Shown: in pieces, positions 1 to 7,130 of the stretch
Layout of the letters: each line of letters opens with the position of its first letter
Position numbering within the stretch: the stretch's first letter is position 1
DNA from: Spirochaetaceae bacterium
Lineage (GTDB): Bacteria > Spirochaetota > Spirochaetia > SZUA-6 > Fen-1364
Assembly: GCA_003141795.1 (NCBI GenBank)
Contig: PLNO01000139.1
Coordinates: 6,678 to 18,990 of the forward strand
Direction: 5' to 3'
Length of the DNA: 12,313 nt
Position numbers and translations under genes: made by a program
The notes under the pieces: generated by a model
The model's database searches: none
What the model saw: only the letters and a program-made list of their open reading frames with translations
What the model was told of the DNA's origin: nothing

Positions 1-767
1 CCGCTTGCGATCATCTTCAGGCCGTCGGGGGATCCGCCGGTGGAGATGATCTTCTTCTTGCCTTCCAGGCCCTTGTCCTTGAGGGCGTTGTACACGCCGA
101 TGGCCATGAGGTCGTTGTTGGCGAACACGACGTCGAAGGCCTTGCCCGTGGACAGGAAGCTCTGCGTCACGTCCATGGCCTTCTGGGTCTGCCAGTCGCC
201 GTGGATGATGTCGACCATCGTCACCTTGCCCTTGAACTCCTGGAGGGCCTTGTTGACGCCGATCATGTAGGTTTCCCACACGCCGCCGCCCTCGGCCCCT
301 GCCACGAAGAGGACCTTGGATCCGGGGAACGACGTGGCGATGTACTTGATCGCCGCGTAGCCGATGTCGTCATAGCGGCAGGCCACGACGGAGATGTAGT
401 TGCCCGCGTTCTCCTTCATGGGGAGGTTCTCCACCGTGATGGGGATCTTCGCCTCGTTCGCCATGCGGATGAGAGTAGCTGCCTGATCCGGTGCGATCGG
501 GAATATGGAGATCCCGTCCACCTTCTTCGCGATGAGCTCCTGCATGAGGGACACGGACTTCTCCGCGTTGTTCTCGGAATCCAGGACGATCACGTCCACG
601 CCCTTGAGCTTCGCGGCGTACTGGAACGCCTCGGCTCCGTACTGGTTCCAGATGTCCTTCATGTCGTAAGCGATGTACCCGTACGTGAGCTTCTTCGGTG
701 CCGCCCATACGCTGAGGGAAACAACCGCAAGAAGCAGGACAGAAACGGCCACGATCCTTCTTCTCAT
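1..767 (-). CDS. Ribose-type ABC transporter sugar-binding protein (C-terminus outside window)
   Basis: Periplasmic substrate-binding protein of the Peripla_BP_4 (ribose/galactose-type) class, which delivers a monosaccharide or similar ligand to an ABC importer. The frame starts at ATG 767 behind a perfect AGGAGG (775-780) and stays open to the window edge, giving about 255 residues. Residues 1-22 form a Sec signal peptide (MRRR, hydrophobic stretch, then SVWA before APKK) with no lipobox cysteine, so a soluble periplasmic protein is expected. The mature part begins with the family-typical LTYGYIAYDMKD strand. It carries VDGISIFPI near residue 85, NNDLMAIGVYNAL (the NDxxAxG signature) near residue 220, and STGGSPDGL shortly before the edge. 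It is the last visible gene of the block starting at 3405 and lies 72 bases after the epimerase-like gene. The matching ATPase and permease probably lie beyond position 1. The ligand cannot be read from sequence; an amino sugar or its product is suggested by context only. Confidence 0.9.
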   Translation of the reverse strand, partial: MRRRIVAVSVLLLAVVSLSVWAAPKKLTYGYIAYDMKDIWNQYGAEAFQYAAKLKGVDVIVLDSENNAEKSVSLMQELIAKKVDGISIFPIAPDQAATLIRMANEAKIPITVENLPMKENAGNYISVVACRYDDIGYAAIKYIATSFPGSKVLFVAGAEGGGVWETYMIGVNKALQEFKGKVTMVDIIHGDWQTQKAMDVTQSFLSTGKAFDVVFANNDLMAIGVYNALKDKGLEGKKKIISTGGSPDGLKMIAS

Positions 768-791
768 CTCCGATCCTCCTTGGGAAATACT

Positions 792-810
792 CCTTCGCAT
801 ACAGCGAAGG
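792..810 (-). other. Intergenic RNA stem-loop upstream of binding protein gene
   Basis: A perfect 7-bp inverted repeat (CCTTCGC, 5-base loop, GCGAAGG) lies between the isomerase stop and the binding-protein ribosome site. No T-run follows on the transcribed strand, so an intrinsic terminator is unlikely. A hairpin in this position could protect the 5' end of a processed binding-protein mRNA and raise its level relative to the enzymes. The repeat is seen directly; the role is inferred. Confidence 0.45.
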
Positions 811-839
811 GAATGAAACAGGAAACCCGCTGCAAACTT

Positions 840-1658
840 TCAGATCACTCCGAGACTTTTCAGATACACATACGAGTCTTTCACTGCGGCATCCACTTCG
901 GCGACGTTCTTCGGTCCCGCCTGGGTGAACTCCACCTCGAGGCTGATGGGGCACGTTTTGCCCGCATCGGCCATCATCTTCAAAACCGTGTCGAGCTTCA
1001 GCGTCCCCTTGCCGAGGGCCGGGAAGTTCCATTCGCCCATCTCTCCCGCCTTGTCCTTGATGTGCATGTATTTGATGTCCGGGAGGCAGGTGCGGATCTC
1101 TTCGTGCGGGAGCTTCTTACCGTAGAACACGACGTTCGCAGTGTCGTAGTTGACGCCGAGCCAGGGCGAGTCGATCTTTCGGGTGATCTTCGCCAGCGAT
1201 TCGCCCGTGCCGTGCTCGCCGTGCACCTCGAGCACCATGACGATCCCCTGCTTTTCGCATACCGGCAGGACCTTCTTGATGTTCGCGATGAGCACCTCCT
1301 CGAGGCTGCCCTCGTTGTGGCCGAAGTGGGCCTCGCCGGTCGACGTTACGATGAACTTGCACCCGAGCTTCGCGGCGAGCTCGATATTGGCCGTGAAGTC
1401 CGCGAGCCGCGCCTCGTCCATGAGGTTGCAATGCCCGCTCAGGGCTATGGCCGTGAGGCCCCGTGACCCGCACTTCTTCTGCACCGCGGCGATCTCGGCG
1501 GCGCTCATGGCTGAGGAGACGTGCTCCGTCCAGCCTCGCACGCCCGTCAGCTCCACGTTCTTGAAGCCCGCGCGGGAAATGCCGTCGAGGGCTTCATCGA
1601 GGGAGTACCCGTGATACGTGTTCGTCGAGACCGCGAAAGCATTCTTCATTGTTCCCAT
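840..1658 (-). CDS. Sugar phosphate isomerase/epimerase (xylose-isomerase-like TIM barrel)
   Basis: A 272-residue protein of the AP-endonuclease-2/xylose-isomerase-like TIM-barrel family, which includes hydroxypyruvate isomerases, tagatose/psicose 3-epimerases and IolE/IolI-type enzymes. No signal peptide, so cytoplasmic. The metal and catalytic residues of the family are recognisable: Glu36 in NVELTG, Glu144 in MVLEVHGEHG, Asp172 in VNYDTANV, His199 in YMHIKD and Glu241 or Glu243 in SLEVEF. Length is normal for the family. The start at 1658 sits about 8 bases after an AGGGGG stretch; a second ATG at 1649 would remove only three residues. It follows the PIG-L gene by 27 bases, so co-transcription is likely. 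Its expected job is an aldose-ketose isomerisation or C3 epimerisation of the sugar made by the neighbouring amino-sugar enzymes. The exact substrate is not readable. Confidence 0.85.
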   Translation of the reverse strand: MGTMKNAFAVSTNTYHGYSLDEALDGISRAGFKNVELTGVRGWTEHVSSAMSAAEIAAVQKKCGSRGLTAIALSGHCNLMDEARLADFTANIELAAKLGCKFIVTSTGEAHFGHNEGSLEEVLIANIKKVLPVCEKQGIVMVLEVHGEHGTGESLAKITRKIDSPWLGVNYDTANVVFYGKKLPHEEIRTCLPDIKYMHIKDKAGEMGEWNFPALGKGTLKLDTVLKMMADAGKTCPISLEVEFTQAGPKNVAEVDAAVKDSYVYLKSLGVI

Positions 1659-1685
1659 CGTCCCTGCCCCCTTTCCATTGTTATG

Positions 1686-2453
1686 TTACTTCGCGCCGGC
1701 CCAGAGCCCCGCGAGGATGTCCTTGAGAGGATCGATCTTCTGCGCGGAGAAACCGAGGTGCGAATGATACCTGAAACCTTCCGCGAACGTGAACCGCCCC
1801 GAACGGGCGCCGACCTCCGCGCACATCGAGCGCATGGTGGCGAGGTAGGAGTTCAACCCCTGGCTCTTGTCCAGCCATTCCTGCTGACTCACGTGCTTTG
1901 CCAGCATCTCTTGCTTCTTGTCGATGACGCTGCCGACGTCGACGTAGAAATCCGCGGCCACGGGTTTTGCCAGCCCGTCGTTCAGGCCGTAGGGAAGAGC
2001 GTGGTAGAGGGTGACGTCGCCCTGATAGGCCTCGCGCGGAGGGTCGCTCCTGTAGTTGGGCACTCCCTTGGCGAAAGCCGCCGTGACCCCGAGACGGCAG
2101 GAGTTCATGTGATCTTCCATATAGTCCTGCGGTGACATCAGGAACATGATGTCGGGCCGCACCTCCCGCACCAGGGCCGCGACCTTCCTGATGAGCGGGT
2201 CGACGTAGAACACCTCGAGATCGTTTGCGATGCTGTCGTGGAAATGCGCGCCCATCAGCTCACACGCCGCCTTCGCCTCGTCCCGCCTGATGCGGATGAG
2301 ATCCTTCGTGCCGTAGCGCAGGGAACCGCACCCGCCGTTGGCGGTGAGCGCATAGTGTATGGAGCAGCCGCGCTCCTTCAAGAGAAAGAGCACCCCTGAC
2401 ATCATGAACTCGATGTCATCGGGATGGCAGCCGAGTGCAAGCACAGTCGTCAT
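1686..2453 (-). CDS. PIG-L/LmbE-family zinc N-deacetylase
   Basis: A 255-residue PIG-L/LmbE-family protein. Known members remove N-acetyl groups from GlcNAc-containing molecules (GlcNAc-PI, mycothiol and bacillithiol precursors, diacetylchitobiose). The hallmark GCHPDD lies at residues 9-13, with His10 and Asp13 as expected zinc ligand and catalytic base, and the downstream histidine is in MEDHMNS at residue 115. There is no signal peptide, so cytoplasmic action is expected. The start is ATG 2453, behind GAGAGGG five bases upstream. An upstream ATG at 2573 in the same frame would overlap the NagB-like gene by almost 100 bases and add 40 non-conserved residues, so it is rejected. The gene is 22 bases after the NagB-like stop. 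That adjacency suggests the pair processes one N-acetylated amino sugar: deacetylation here, deamination by the neighbour. Substrate unproven. Confidence 0.88.
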   Translation of the reverse strand: MTTVLALGCHPDDIEFMMSGVLFLLKERGCSIHYALTANGGCGSLRYGTKDLIRIRRDEAKAACELMGAHFHDSIANDLEVFYVDPLIRKVAALVREVRPDIMFLMSPQDYMEDHMNSCRLGVTAAFAKGVPNYRSDPPREAYQGDVTLYHALPYGLNDGLAKPVAADFYVDVGSVIDKKQEMLAKHVSQQEWLDKSQGLNSYLATMRSMCAEVGARSGRFTFAEGFRYHSHLGFSAQKIDPLKDILAGLWAGAK

Positions 2454-2475
2454 CGAATCCCTCTCCCCTCTCCGC

Positions 2476-3405
2476 TCAATGCATCTCTGCTTCGCAGGTG
2501 CCGATCCCCGACCTGAGAAAACTGAACTGGACGTTCGGATGCTCGGCAAGCAGGGACATCGGCACCGCCGCATCCGCCACTTTCTTGGAAATCATCAGCG
2601 TCGTCAGCCGCAGGCCGAACGGATTGTCATGGTGGCCGGGGTGCCAGATCGACACCTTGTCGCATTTCCACGTTTCTTTCGGCCCCACGGACAGCGCCTG
2701 CGAAGGGATGCTCGACACGACCCCGCCGCCCGAGGTGCGCGCGTTCTGGATGATCGTCATCGGATGCAGGTCCACCACCCGCGCTCCCTGCTCGCGGTAC
2801 TGCGCCGGGCTGGGAGGCGCGTCGCGGAAAGAACCTGTGCGCCGCGGAGGATCGTTGAACGCCCAGTGCTTCACCTCACCCTGCCCGCCCTGCATGATCA
2901 TGCATTTCACCTTGTCGTAGGAGGCCGAGTACTCGCTCAGACCGTCCGCGCGGAGGAAGTGGAGGTTGGCGTCCGGCATGCGAAATCGCTTGTCGATCCT
3001 GTTGAAGCACAGATCCATGTCCGCCTTGCGGAAGCTCAGCGGATGATCGGCCCCGACCTCGCGGCCGTTGACGTACCACTCGTCCATGCCCCAGAAATGC
3101 CCGCTGCGCACGTCCAGCTCGAGATCGTTCACGATGCGCGCCACCAGGGGCAGCTGCTCGGTCGGCCCGATCGGTCCGCAGATGCCCTTCGGCGCGCTGT
3201 CGGTAGAGACCATCCAGGTGTGGATGTATTCCAGCGCCTCGGCCATGAAGAACTCTTCCCGCGTCTCGTAGACCTTGATCGTGAACCCGGGCCTTCCCAG
3301 CTTGAGAAGCGCCTCCGCGCTCAACCCGGCGGCGTCTGCGAGCAGCTTCTCGTCCAGCGTCGTGTAGTCCCACCAGTCCTGGGCAACTTTGCTTTGCGAT
3401 CTCAT
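2476..3405 (-). CDS. Divergent NagB-family glucosamine-6-phosphate deaminase/isomerase
   Basis: A 309-residue NagB/RpiA-fold protein, first gene of its operon. Family landmarks in order: phosphate-loop-like CGPIGPTEQ (residues 76-84), GMDEWY (106-111) matching the NMDEY region that holds the proton-abstracting Asp of NagB (here Asp108), HPLSF (121-125), [13 protein letters not shown] (173-185) matching GGxGx[23 protein letters not shown] (209-223) and [14 protein letters not shown] (237-250). The ring-opening His is kept (His180). The Asp two residues before it in E. coli NagB is replaced by Val178, and the Glu of FNE is Asp185. The region of NagB's phosphate-contacting Lys reads HHDN. By eye it is therefore a relative rather than an orthologue of NagB, and its substrate may be an unusual or unphosphorylated amino sugar. 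Start ATG 3405 follows AAGGGG with 7 bases between. It is longer than typical NagB (about 266 residues). Confidence 0.85.
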   Translation of the reverse strand: MRSQSKVAQDWWDYTTLDEKLLADAAGLSAEALLKLGRPGFTIKVYETREEFFMAEALEYIHTWMVSTDSAPKGICGPIGPTEQLPLVARIVNDLELDVRSGHFWGMDEWYVNGREVGADHPLSFRKADMDLCFNRIDKRFRMPDANLHFLRADGLSEYSASYDKVKCMIMQGGQGEVKHWAFNDPPRRTGSFRDAPPSPAQYREQGARVVDLHPMTIIQNARTSGGGVVSSIPSQALSVGPKETWKCDKVSIWHPGHHDNPFGLRLTTLMISKKVADAAVPMSLLAEHPNVQFSFLRSGIGTCEAEMH

Positions 3406-3414
3406 TCGGGTTCC

Positions 3415-3453
3415 CCTTCAGTTACTAACTGTACGTTAGCTGTAAGCTAACGT
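3415..3453 (-). promoter_or_regulatory. Putative ROK repressor operator of the NagB-like operon
   Basis: A perfect 8-bp inverted repeat (ACGTTAGC, TGTAA, GCTAACGT) occupies 3433-3453. On the minus strand it is followed by a third half-site GTTAGT (3424-3429) inside GTTAGTAACTGAAGG (3415-3429). The same GCTAACGTA element and a 13-of-15 match to the GTTAG..AAGG element recur upstream of the binding-protein gene at 7116. The palindrome overlaps the likely -10 region, a classic repressor position. The repeats are seen directly; binding by the ROK protein encoded at 7377-8624 is inferred. Confidence 0.7.
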
Positions 3454-3473
3454 GGCGAAACAACCAGTGTCAA
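3444..3473 (-). promoter_or_regulatory. Promoter of NagB-like operon
   Basis: On the minus strand a perfect TTGACA -35 box (3468-3473) is followed 18 bases later by TAGCTT (3444-3449), a weak -10 that lies inside the operator palindrome. Transcription would start near 3437, leaving a leader of about 30 bases before ATG 3405. The bases upstream of the -35 (AGAGAA then CTTGACA) match those of the promoter at 7343-7348. The -35 is strong evidence; the -10 assignment is uncertain. Confidence 0.6.
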
Positions 3474-3491
3474 GTTCTCTTGCGGAAGATG

Positions 3492-3521
3492 GTGTCATAG
3501 GGAGCTCCTGCCCTTCGACAC
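3492..3521 (-). terminator. Possible stem-loop after metallopeptidase gene
   Basis: An imperfect hairpin just after the metallopeptidase stop: GTGTC pairs with GACAC at the base and AGGG with CCCT above it, with an 8-base loop. No T-run follows, so it is not a convincing intrinsic terminator. It sits between two transcription units, where a terminator or RNA-protecting hairpin would be expected. Confidence 0.3.
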
Positions 3522-3527
3522 GCGCTC

Positions 3528-4067
3528 TCACCCCCATGGCTCCGTCGACGAGCTTCGATGCGCAGACCCCTGCGCCGCAGCCACGATGCGATCCATCGCC
3601 GCGAGCTTGGCCCTGCACGTCGAGCTCTTGCCGCTCATGAGGGCGTCCACGGCTGCGCGATCCCACAATCGCCAGAGAAGCACGGCAAATGTTTCGGCAA
3701 AGTCCTCGGCGGGGTGCGTCATCGAATAGCGCGAGACGTGATCCGCGTCGGCCTCGCGCGGCTTCGGCCGCCTGTGGTAGGGAGCGTCGTAATCGCCGAA
3801 CACCGCCACCAGGTTGCGCTTCTGCGTGGGGGTAAGGCGGGTTTCCACGAAATGATGACCGAGCTCATGGACCAGGAGATACGGCCGCGTGTGGAACGCC
3901 GCATACGGCTTGTGCACGTCCGCAGGGTTGAGCCCGATGGTGAGGTTGCGCGAGTCATGGTATGACTCCTCGTGGACAACGCGGATACGCCGTACCCCCT
4001 CCAGGATGAACCCCAGCCCCACGCTTGTGAGACGCTTCCCGACGTCGGCGATCGTCTTCTCGAACAT
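3528..4067 (-). CDS. Small HELGH zinc metallopeptidase-like protein
   Basis: A 179-residue protein with a clear zinc-peptidase signature. YLLVHELGHHFVE places HExxH at residues 67-71, and about 50 residues on, HPAEDFAETFAVLL (118-131) offers Glu121 or Glu125 as the third zinc ligand, a gluzincin-like arrangement. This layout is seen in small uncharacterised putative metallopeptidases. No signal peptide or membrane segment is visible, so it appears cytoplasmic. ATG 4067 is chosen because GGAGG lies 8 bases upstream; an in-frame GTG at 4094 would add nine residues and has no ribosome site. It begins 43 bases after the MalG-like permease stop with no terminator between, so it is probably the last gene of the transporter operon. 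A peptidase in a sugar-import operon is unusual; its substrate and link to the pathway are unknown. The C-terminus (SSSTEPWG) looks disordered. Confidence 0.72.
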   Translation of the reverse strand: MFEKTIADVGKRLTSVGLGFILEGVRRIRVVHEESYHDSRNLTIGLNPADVHKPYAAFHTRPYLLVHELGHHFVETRLTPTQKRNLVAVFGDYDAPYHRRPKPREADADHVSRYSMTHPAEDFAETFAVLLWRLWDRAAVDALMSGKSSTCRAKLAAMDRIVAAAQGSAHRSSSTEPWG

Positions 4068-4110
4068 CCCGCATTCCTCCCCTCGAAAAACCACGGACGC
4101 CTGGCAAGAA

Positions 4111-4962
4111 TCAGCCCTTCACGCTCCCGCTGGTCAGGCCCTGGATCAAGTAGCGCTGGAGGACCAGGGCGAGGATGACGGGCGGCAGGGCCGCTACCAC
4201 GCCTCCAGCGCTCATCATACCGTAGTCGACCTCGTGCCTCTTGGTGAACTGGGCGATCGCGACGGGGATGGTCGTCGCCTGATCGGTCGAGGTGAAGATG
4301 AGGGCGTAGAAAAACTCGTCCCATGACATGAGGACGCCCAGGAGCACGGCGGCGATGATCCCCGGAACGGCAACGGGGATCACGATGCTGATCAGCGTCC
4401 GCAGACGTCCCGCCCCGTCGATCATTGCGGCCTCCTCGAGCTCCTTCGGGACGGTATCGATGAATCCCTTCAGTATCCACGTCAGGAAAGGGATCAGGAA
4501 CGCGCAATACACGATGGACAGTCCCCAGACCGTGTTCACGAGGTGCAGCTGCCGAAGGGTGATATAGAGGGAGAGCAGGATCGCGACCGGGGGCATCATA
4601 TAGGTTGCAAGCATCACGTACAGCACCTTCGAGCGGCCGCGCCCGGGGAACCGCGAAAGGGAGTACGCCGCGAGCATCGCGACAACGAGGCTCACGCTGG
4701 TGGAAACGCAGGCCACGACGATGCTGTTGCGGAGGGCATTGCGGAAGGAAAGCCCCGCCGGCCCGAAGAAGATGTCGTGGTAGCGCTCGAGGCTCAGGCT
4801 CGTCGGGATCCAGCGGAGGGGTATTGCAACGAGGTCCTTGAGGCTCGAAAGGCTCGAGATGACGAGCCAGAAGATGGGGGCCACGATGCTGAGGACGAGC
4901 AGGGTCGCCATCGCGTAGATGAAGATCGATTTTGCGGCGCTGCGGGCGCGGGCTTTGTTCAT
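4111..4962 (-). CDS. CUT1 sugar ABC transporter permease, MalG-like
   Basis: Inner-membrane permease of 283 residues, BPD_transp_1/MalG type, which forms half of the channel with the MalF-like partner encoded just upstream. Six hydrophobic segments are visible, the first at about residues 13-36. The ATPase-docking EAA loop is clear at about 173-196 (KELEEAAMIDGAGRLRTLISIVIP). The C-terminus ends QRYLIQGLTSGSVKG, the usual MalG-type tail. The start ATG overlaps the preceding permease stop in an ATGA arrangement (4959-4962), indicating translational coupling. The transported sugar is not readable from sequence. Confidence 0.93.
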   Translation of the reverse strand: MNKARARSAAKSIFIYAMATLLVLSIVAPIFWLVISSLSSLKDLVAIPLRWIPTSLSLERYHDIFFGPAGLSFRNALRNSIVVACVSTSVSLVVAMLAAYSLSRFPGRGRSKVLYVMLATYMMPPVAILLSLYITLRQLHLVNTVWGLSIVYCAFLIPFLTWILKGFIDTVPKELEEAAMIDGAGRLRTLISIVIPVAVPGIIAAVLLGVLMSWDEFFYALIFTSTDQATTIPVAIAQFTKRHEVDYGMMSAGGVVAALPPVILALVLQRYLIQGLTSGSVKG

Positions 4963-5894
4963 CCGCTGACCCCTTCCGATCGAATGAGCCTGATGTAGAG
5001 ATAGACGAAGACGGCGATGATGGCGACCGTGATGAAGGCGAACGCGGAAGCCTGGCCGAGGTGCAGGAAGCCGAAAGCCTCCTGGTAGACGTAGAACGAG
5101 AGGGTCTTCGTCGCGCTGGCCGGTCCGCCGGCCGTCATCAAATAGATGATGTCGAAGACGCGCAGGCCGTCGATCGTCTTCAGGACGAGCGCGATGAGGA
5201 TTGCCGGTTGGATGCCGGGCAGCGTGATGTGGGCGAAATTGCTCCGCCAGGTCGCCCCGTCAACGCTGGAGGCCTCGTACAACTCCACCGGGATCGTCTG
5301 CAGCCCGGCGAGGACGAGGATCGTGACCAGCCCGTAGTTCTTCCACGTATCGGCGAGCACGACCATCGTCATCGTGCCGAAACCCGCCCTTCCCAGCCAG
5401 CTCTGGTAGTCGGACAGAATATGCGTCTGAGTGAGTAGCGCGTTCAGCGCTCCGTAGGAAGGGTTGTAGATCCAGCGCCAGAGAACCGCATTGACGACCG
5501 TGGGCAGCGCCCACGGCAGGATGACCAGCGTGCGCACGATGGCGCGTCCGCGGAACTTCTGGTTCAAGAGAAGGGCCGTGAGCACCCCGATGACGAGGTT
5601 CAACGCTATGGACATCAGGGAGAAGTACAGCGTGTTGACGATGCCGCCTTGAAACGAAGCGTTTTTGAAGGCATAGAGGAAGTTCCCGATGCCCGTCCAT
5701 GCCGCGGGCCGGGTCTGCGAAATCAAGGGAGCATCGGTGAAACTGTTGATGATCGTTCGGACAAATGGATACCCTACGATCCCCGCGACGATGAGCGTCG
5801 CGGGGAGCAAGTACACCCATGCCGTGCGCGCCGTGCGCGCCGAGGCCGAGTTATTTATTGGCACCTTCTTGAACCACTTCCTTTGCTGCCGCAT
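4959..5894 (-). CDS. CUT1 sugar ABC transporter permease, MalF-like
   Basis: Inner-membrane permease of up to 311 residues, MalF/UgpA type. A basic N-terminus is followed by a first membrane segment at about residues 25-47 (VYLLPATLIVAGIVGYPFV), further segments, and the EAA loop at about 203-228 (VELYEASSVDGATWRSNFAHITLPG), which contacts the ATPase. MTAGGPASATKTLSFYVYQEAF is the typical late MalF-type motif. The start is uncertain. ATG 5894 overlaps the upstream binding-protein gene by 44 bases and has no clear ribosome site; GTG 5864 would shorten the overlap to 14 bases and begin VPINNSASAR. Either way the gene is coupled to its neighbours. No ATPase gene accompanies it in the window, as is common for CUT1 systems served by a shared MsmK/UgpC-type ATPase. 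Confidence 0.9.
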   Translation of the reverse strand: MRQQRKWFKKVPINNSASARTARTAWVYLLPATLIVAGIVGYPFVRTIINSFTDAPLISQTRPAAWTGIGNFLYAFKNASFQGGIVNTLYFSLMSIALNLVIGVLTALLLNQKFRGRAIVRTLVILPWALPTVVNAVLWRWIYNPSYGALNALLTQTHILSDYQSWLGRAGFGTMTMVVLADTWKNYGLVTILVLAGLQTIPVELYEASSVDGATWRSNFAHITLPGIQPAILIALVLKTIDGLRVFDIIYLMTAGGPASATKTLSFYVYQEAFGFLHLGQASAFAFITVAIIAVFVYLYIRLIRSEGVSG

Positions 5895-7116
5895 CCAGTG
5901 CGTCTTTGGGGCTCATCTTCAGGAGCAGCGCCTGCTGCAGGTACTTCTGCATGATGGTCGAGAACTGCGTGTAGTTCGCGAGCAGCGGCCTGTCGTAGAA
6001 CTTCGCGAAAGAGGCCTTGGCGGCCGTCATCACGGGTTCCTGCCCCTTGATCCACTGGGACGGGTCATCGAAATACGCCTTCCACATCGGGAGGCTGAGC
6101 GCGGCGTACTTCGCCTGAACGGGCGCGCTGGTGATGTACTGGATGTAAGAAAGCGCCTCGGCGGGATTCTTGCACGACTGCGTGATCCCCAGTCCCATCG
6201 AGCCGTTGATGGGAACGATCTTCGCATTCACCCCGTCGCCGGGAACGGAAACGATCCCCACCTTTCCGAGAACGGTCGACTGCGTCGCGTCGGTGTTGGC
6301 GATGCTGTACATGTAGGTCCAGTTGACGGCGAATGCTGCCTTCCCTGACCCGAAGAGCCGTACCTCGTCATCCGCGATGGACTGCAGCGAGGCCGGGTTG
6401 GTCGTCCCGTCCTTGACCGTCTGCACCAGATACTCGAGCGCCTTCAGCGTCCCGCCCCCGTTGAACGTCGGCTTCCCGTTGGAATCGAACCACGTTCCGC
6501 CGAAGCCGAAGGCGATGGGCGCGAAGTTCACGAAGACGTTCTCGTCCTGCTGCCACGCCCAGATGAGCGGGTACTTGCAGAGGCCCTTCTGCTTGATGAT
6601 CTTCGCCTGATCGGCAAGCTCCTTCAGGGTCTTGGGAGGCGCGGCGATCCCCGCCTTCTTCAGCATGTCCGTGTTGTAGAACAGGTACTCCGTGTCCATG
6701 ATCCAGGGGATGCCGTAGTAGCGGCCCTTGTAGACCGAGGATTCCCAGGCGCCGGAGAAGACCTGGTCGATCATGGTCTTCGGGATTTCGCTCGTGATAT
6801 CGCGGAGGATTCCCTGCGCCGCGAACTCGGCGGGCCAGATCACGTCGAAGAGGACGATGTCGTAGCCGCTCCCGCTGGCCGCAGCGGTAACGATCTTGTC
6901 GTGCAGCGCTTCATAGGGCACGTATTCCGGGGTCACGTGCACCTGCGGATTCAGCTTCTGGAACTCGGCCGTCATGTTGTTGATGTCCTGCTCGCTGTAG
7001 GCTGCCTGCTTCATGAACAGCACATTGAGCGTCACGTCATTACCGGCGGCGAATCCCATGCCTACCGCGGCAATCATCAGGAGAATGACCAGGAAACCCA
7101 GTTTCCCCTTTCCCAT
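5851..7116 (-). CDS. CUT1 sugar ABC transporter substrate-binding protein (soluble periplasmic)
   Basis: A 421-residue SBP_bac_1 (COG1653-type) binding protein, normal length, that captures an oligosaccharide or glycoside for the two permeases that follow. Residues 1-23 form a Sec signal peptide (MGKGK, hydrophobic core, GFAA before GNDV) without a lipobox cysteine. The mature part starts with LNVLFMKQAAYSEQDINN and has SGYDIVLFDVIWPAEFAAQGIL near residue 84, GIPWIMDTEYLFYNTDMLKKAGI near 135 and SMGLGITQSCKNPAEALSYIQYI near 310, all family-typical. ATG 7116 follows a perfect AGGAGG (7125-7130) at 8 bases. It heads the operon driven from the promoter at 7320-7348, with a leader of roughly 190 bases. 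Ligand unknown. Confidence 0.93.
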   Translation of the reverse strand: MGKGKLGFLVILLMIAAVGMGFAAGNDVTLNVLFMKQAAYSEQDINNMTAEFQKLNPQVHVTPEYVPYEALHDKIVTAAASGSGYDIVLFDVIWPAEFAAQGILRDITSEIPKTMIDQVFSGAWESSVYKGRYYGIPWIMDTEYLFYNTDMLKKAGIAAPPKTLKELADQAKIIKQKGLCKYPLIWAWQQDENVFVNFAPIAFGFGGTWFDSNGKPTFNGGGTLKALEYLVQTVKDGTTNPASLQSIADDEVRLFGSGKAAFAVNWTYMYSIANTDATQSTVLGKVGIVSVPGDGVNAKIVPINGSMGLGITQSCKNPAEALSYIQYITSAPVQAKYAALSLPMWKAYFDDPSQWIKGQEPVMTAAKASFAKFYDRPLLANYTQFSTIMQKYLQQALLLKMSPKDALDAAAKEVVQEGANK

Positions 7117-7130
7117 GTTCCGTACCTCCT

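Noticed and set aside
201..1466. A 421-residue open frame on the plus strand opposite the ribose-type binding protein and the isomerase
   Set aside because: It spans two well-supported minus-strand genes and their spacer, has low-complexity shadow composition and no plausible start context.
2454..2573. N-terminal extension of the PIG-L gene to ATG 2573
   Set aside because: The extra 40 residues overlap the NagB-like gene, are not family-like, and a good ribosome site precedes ATG 2453.
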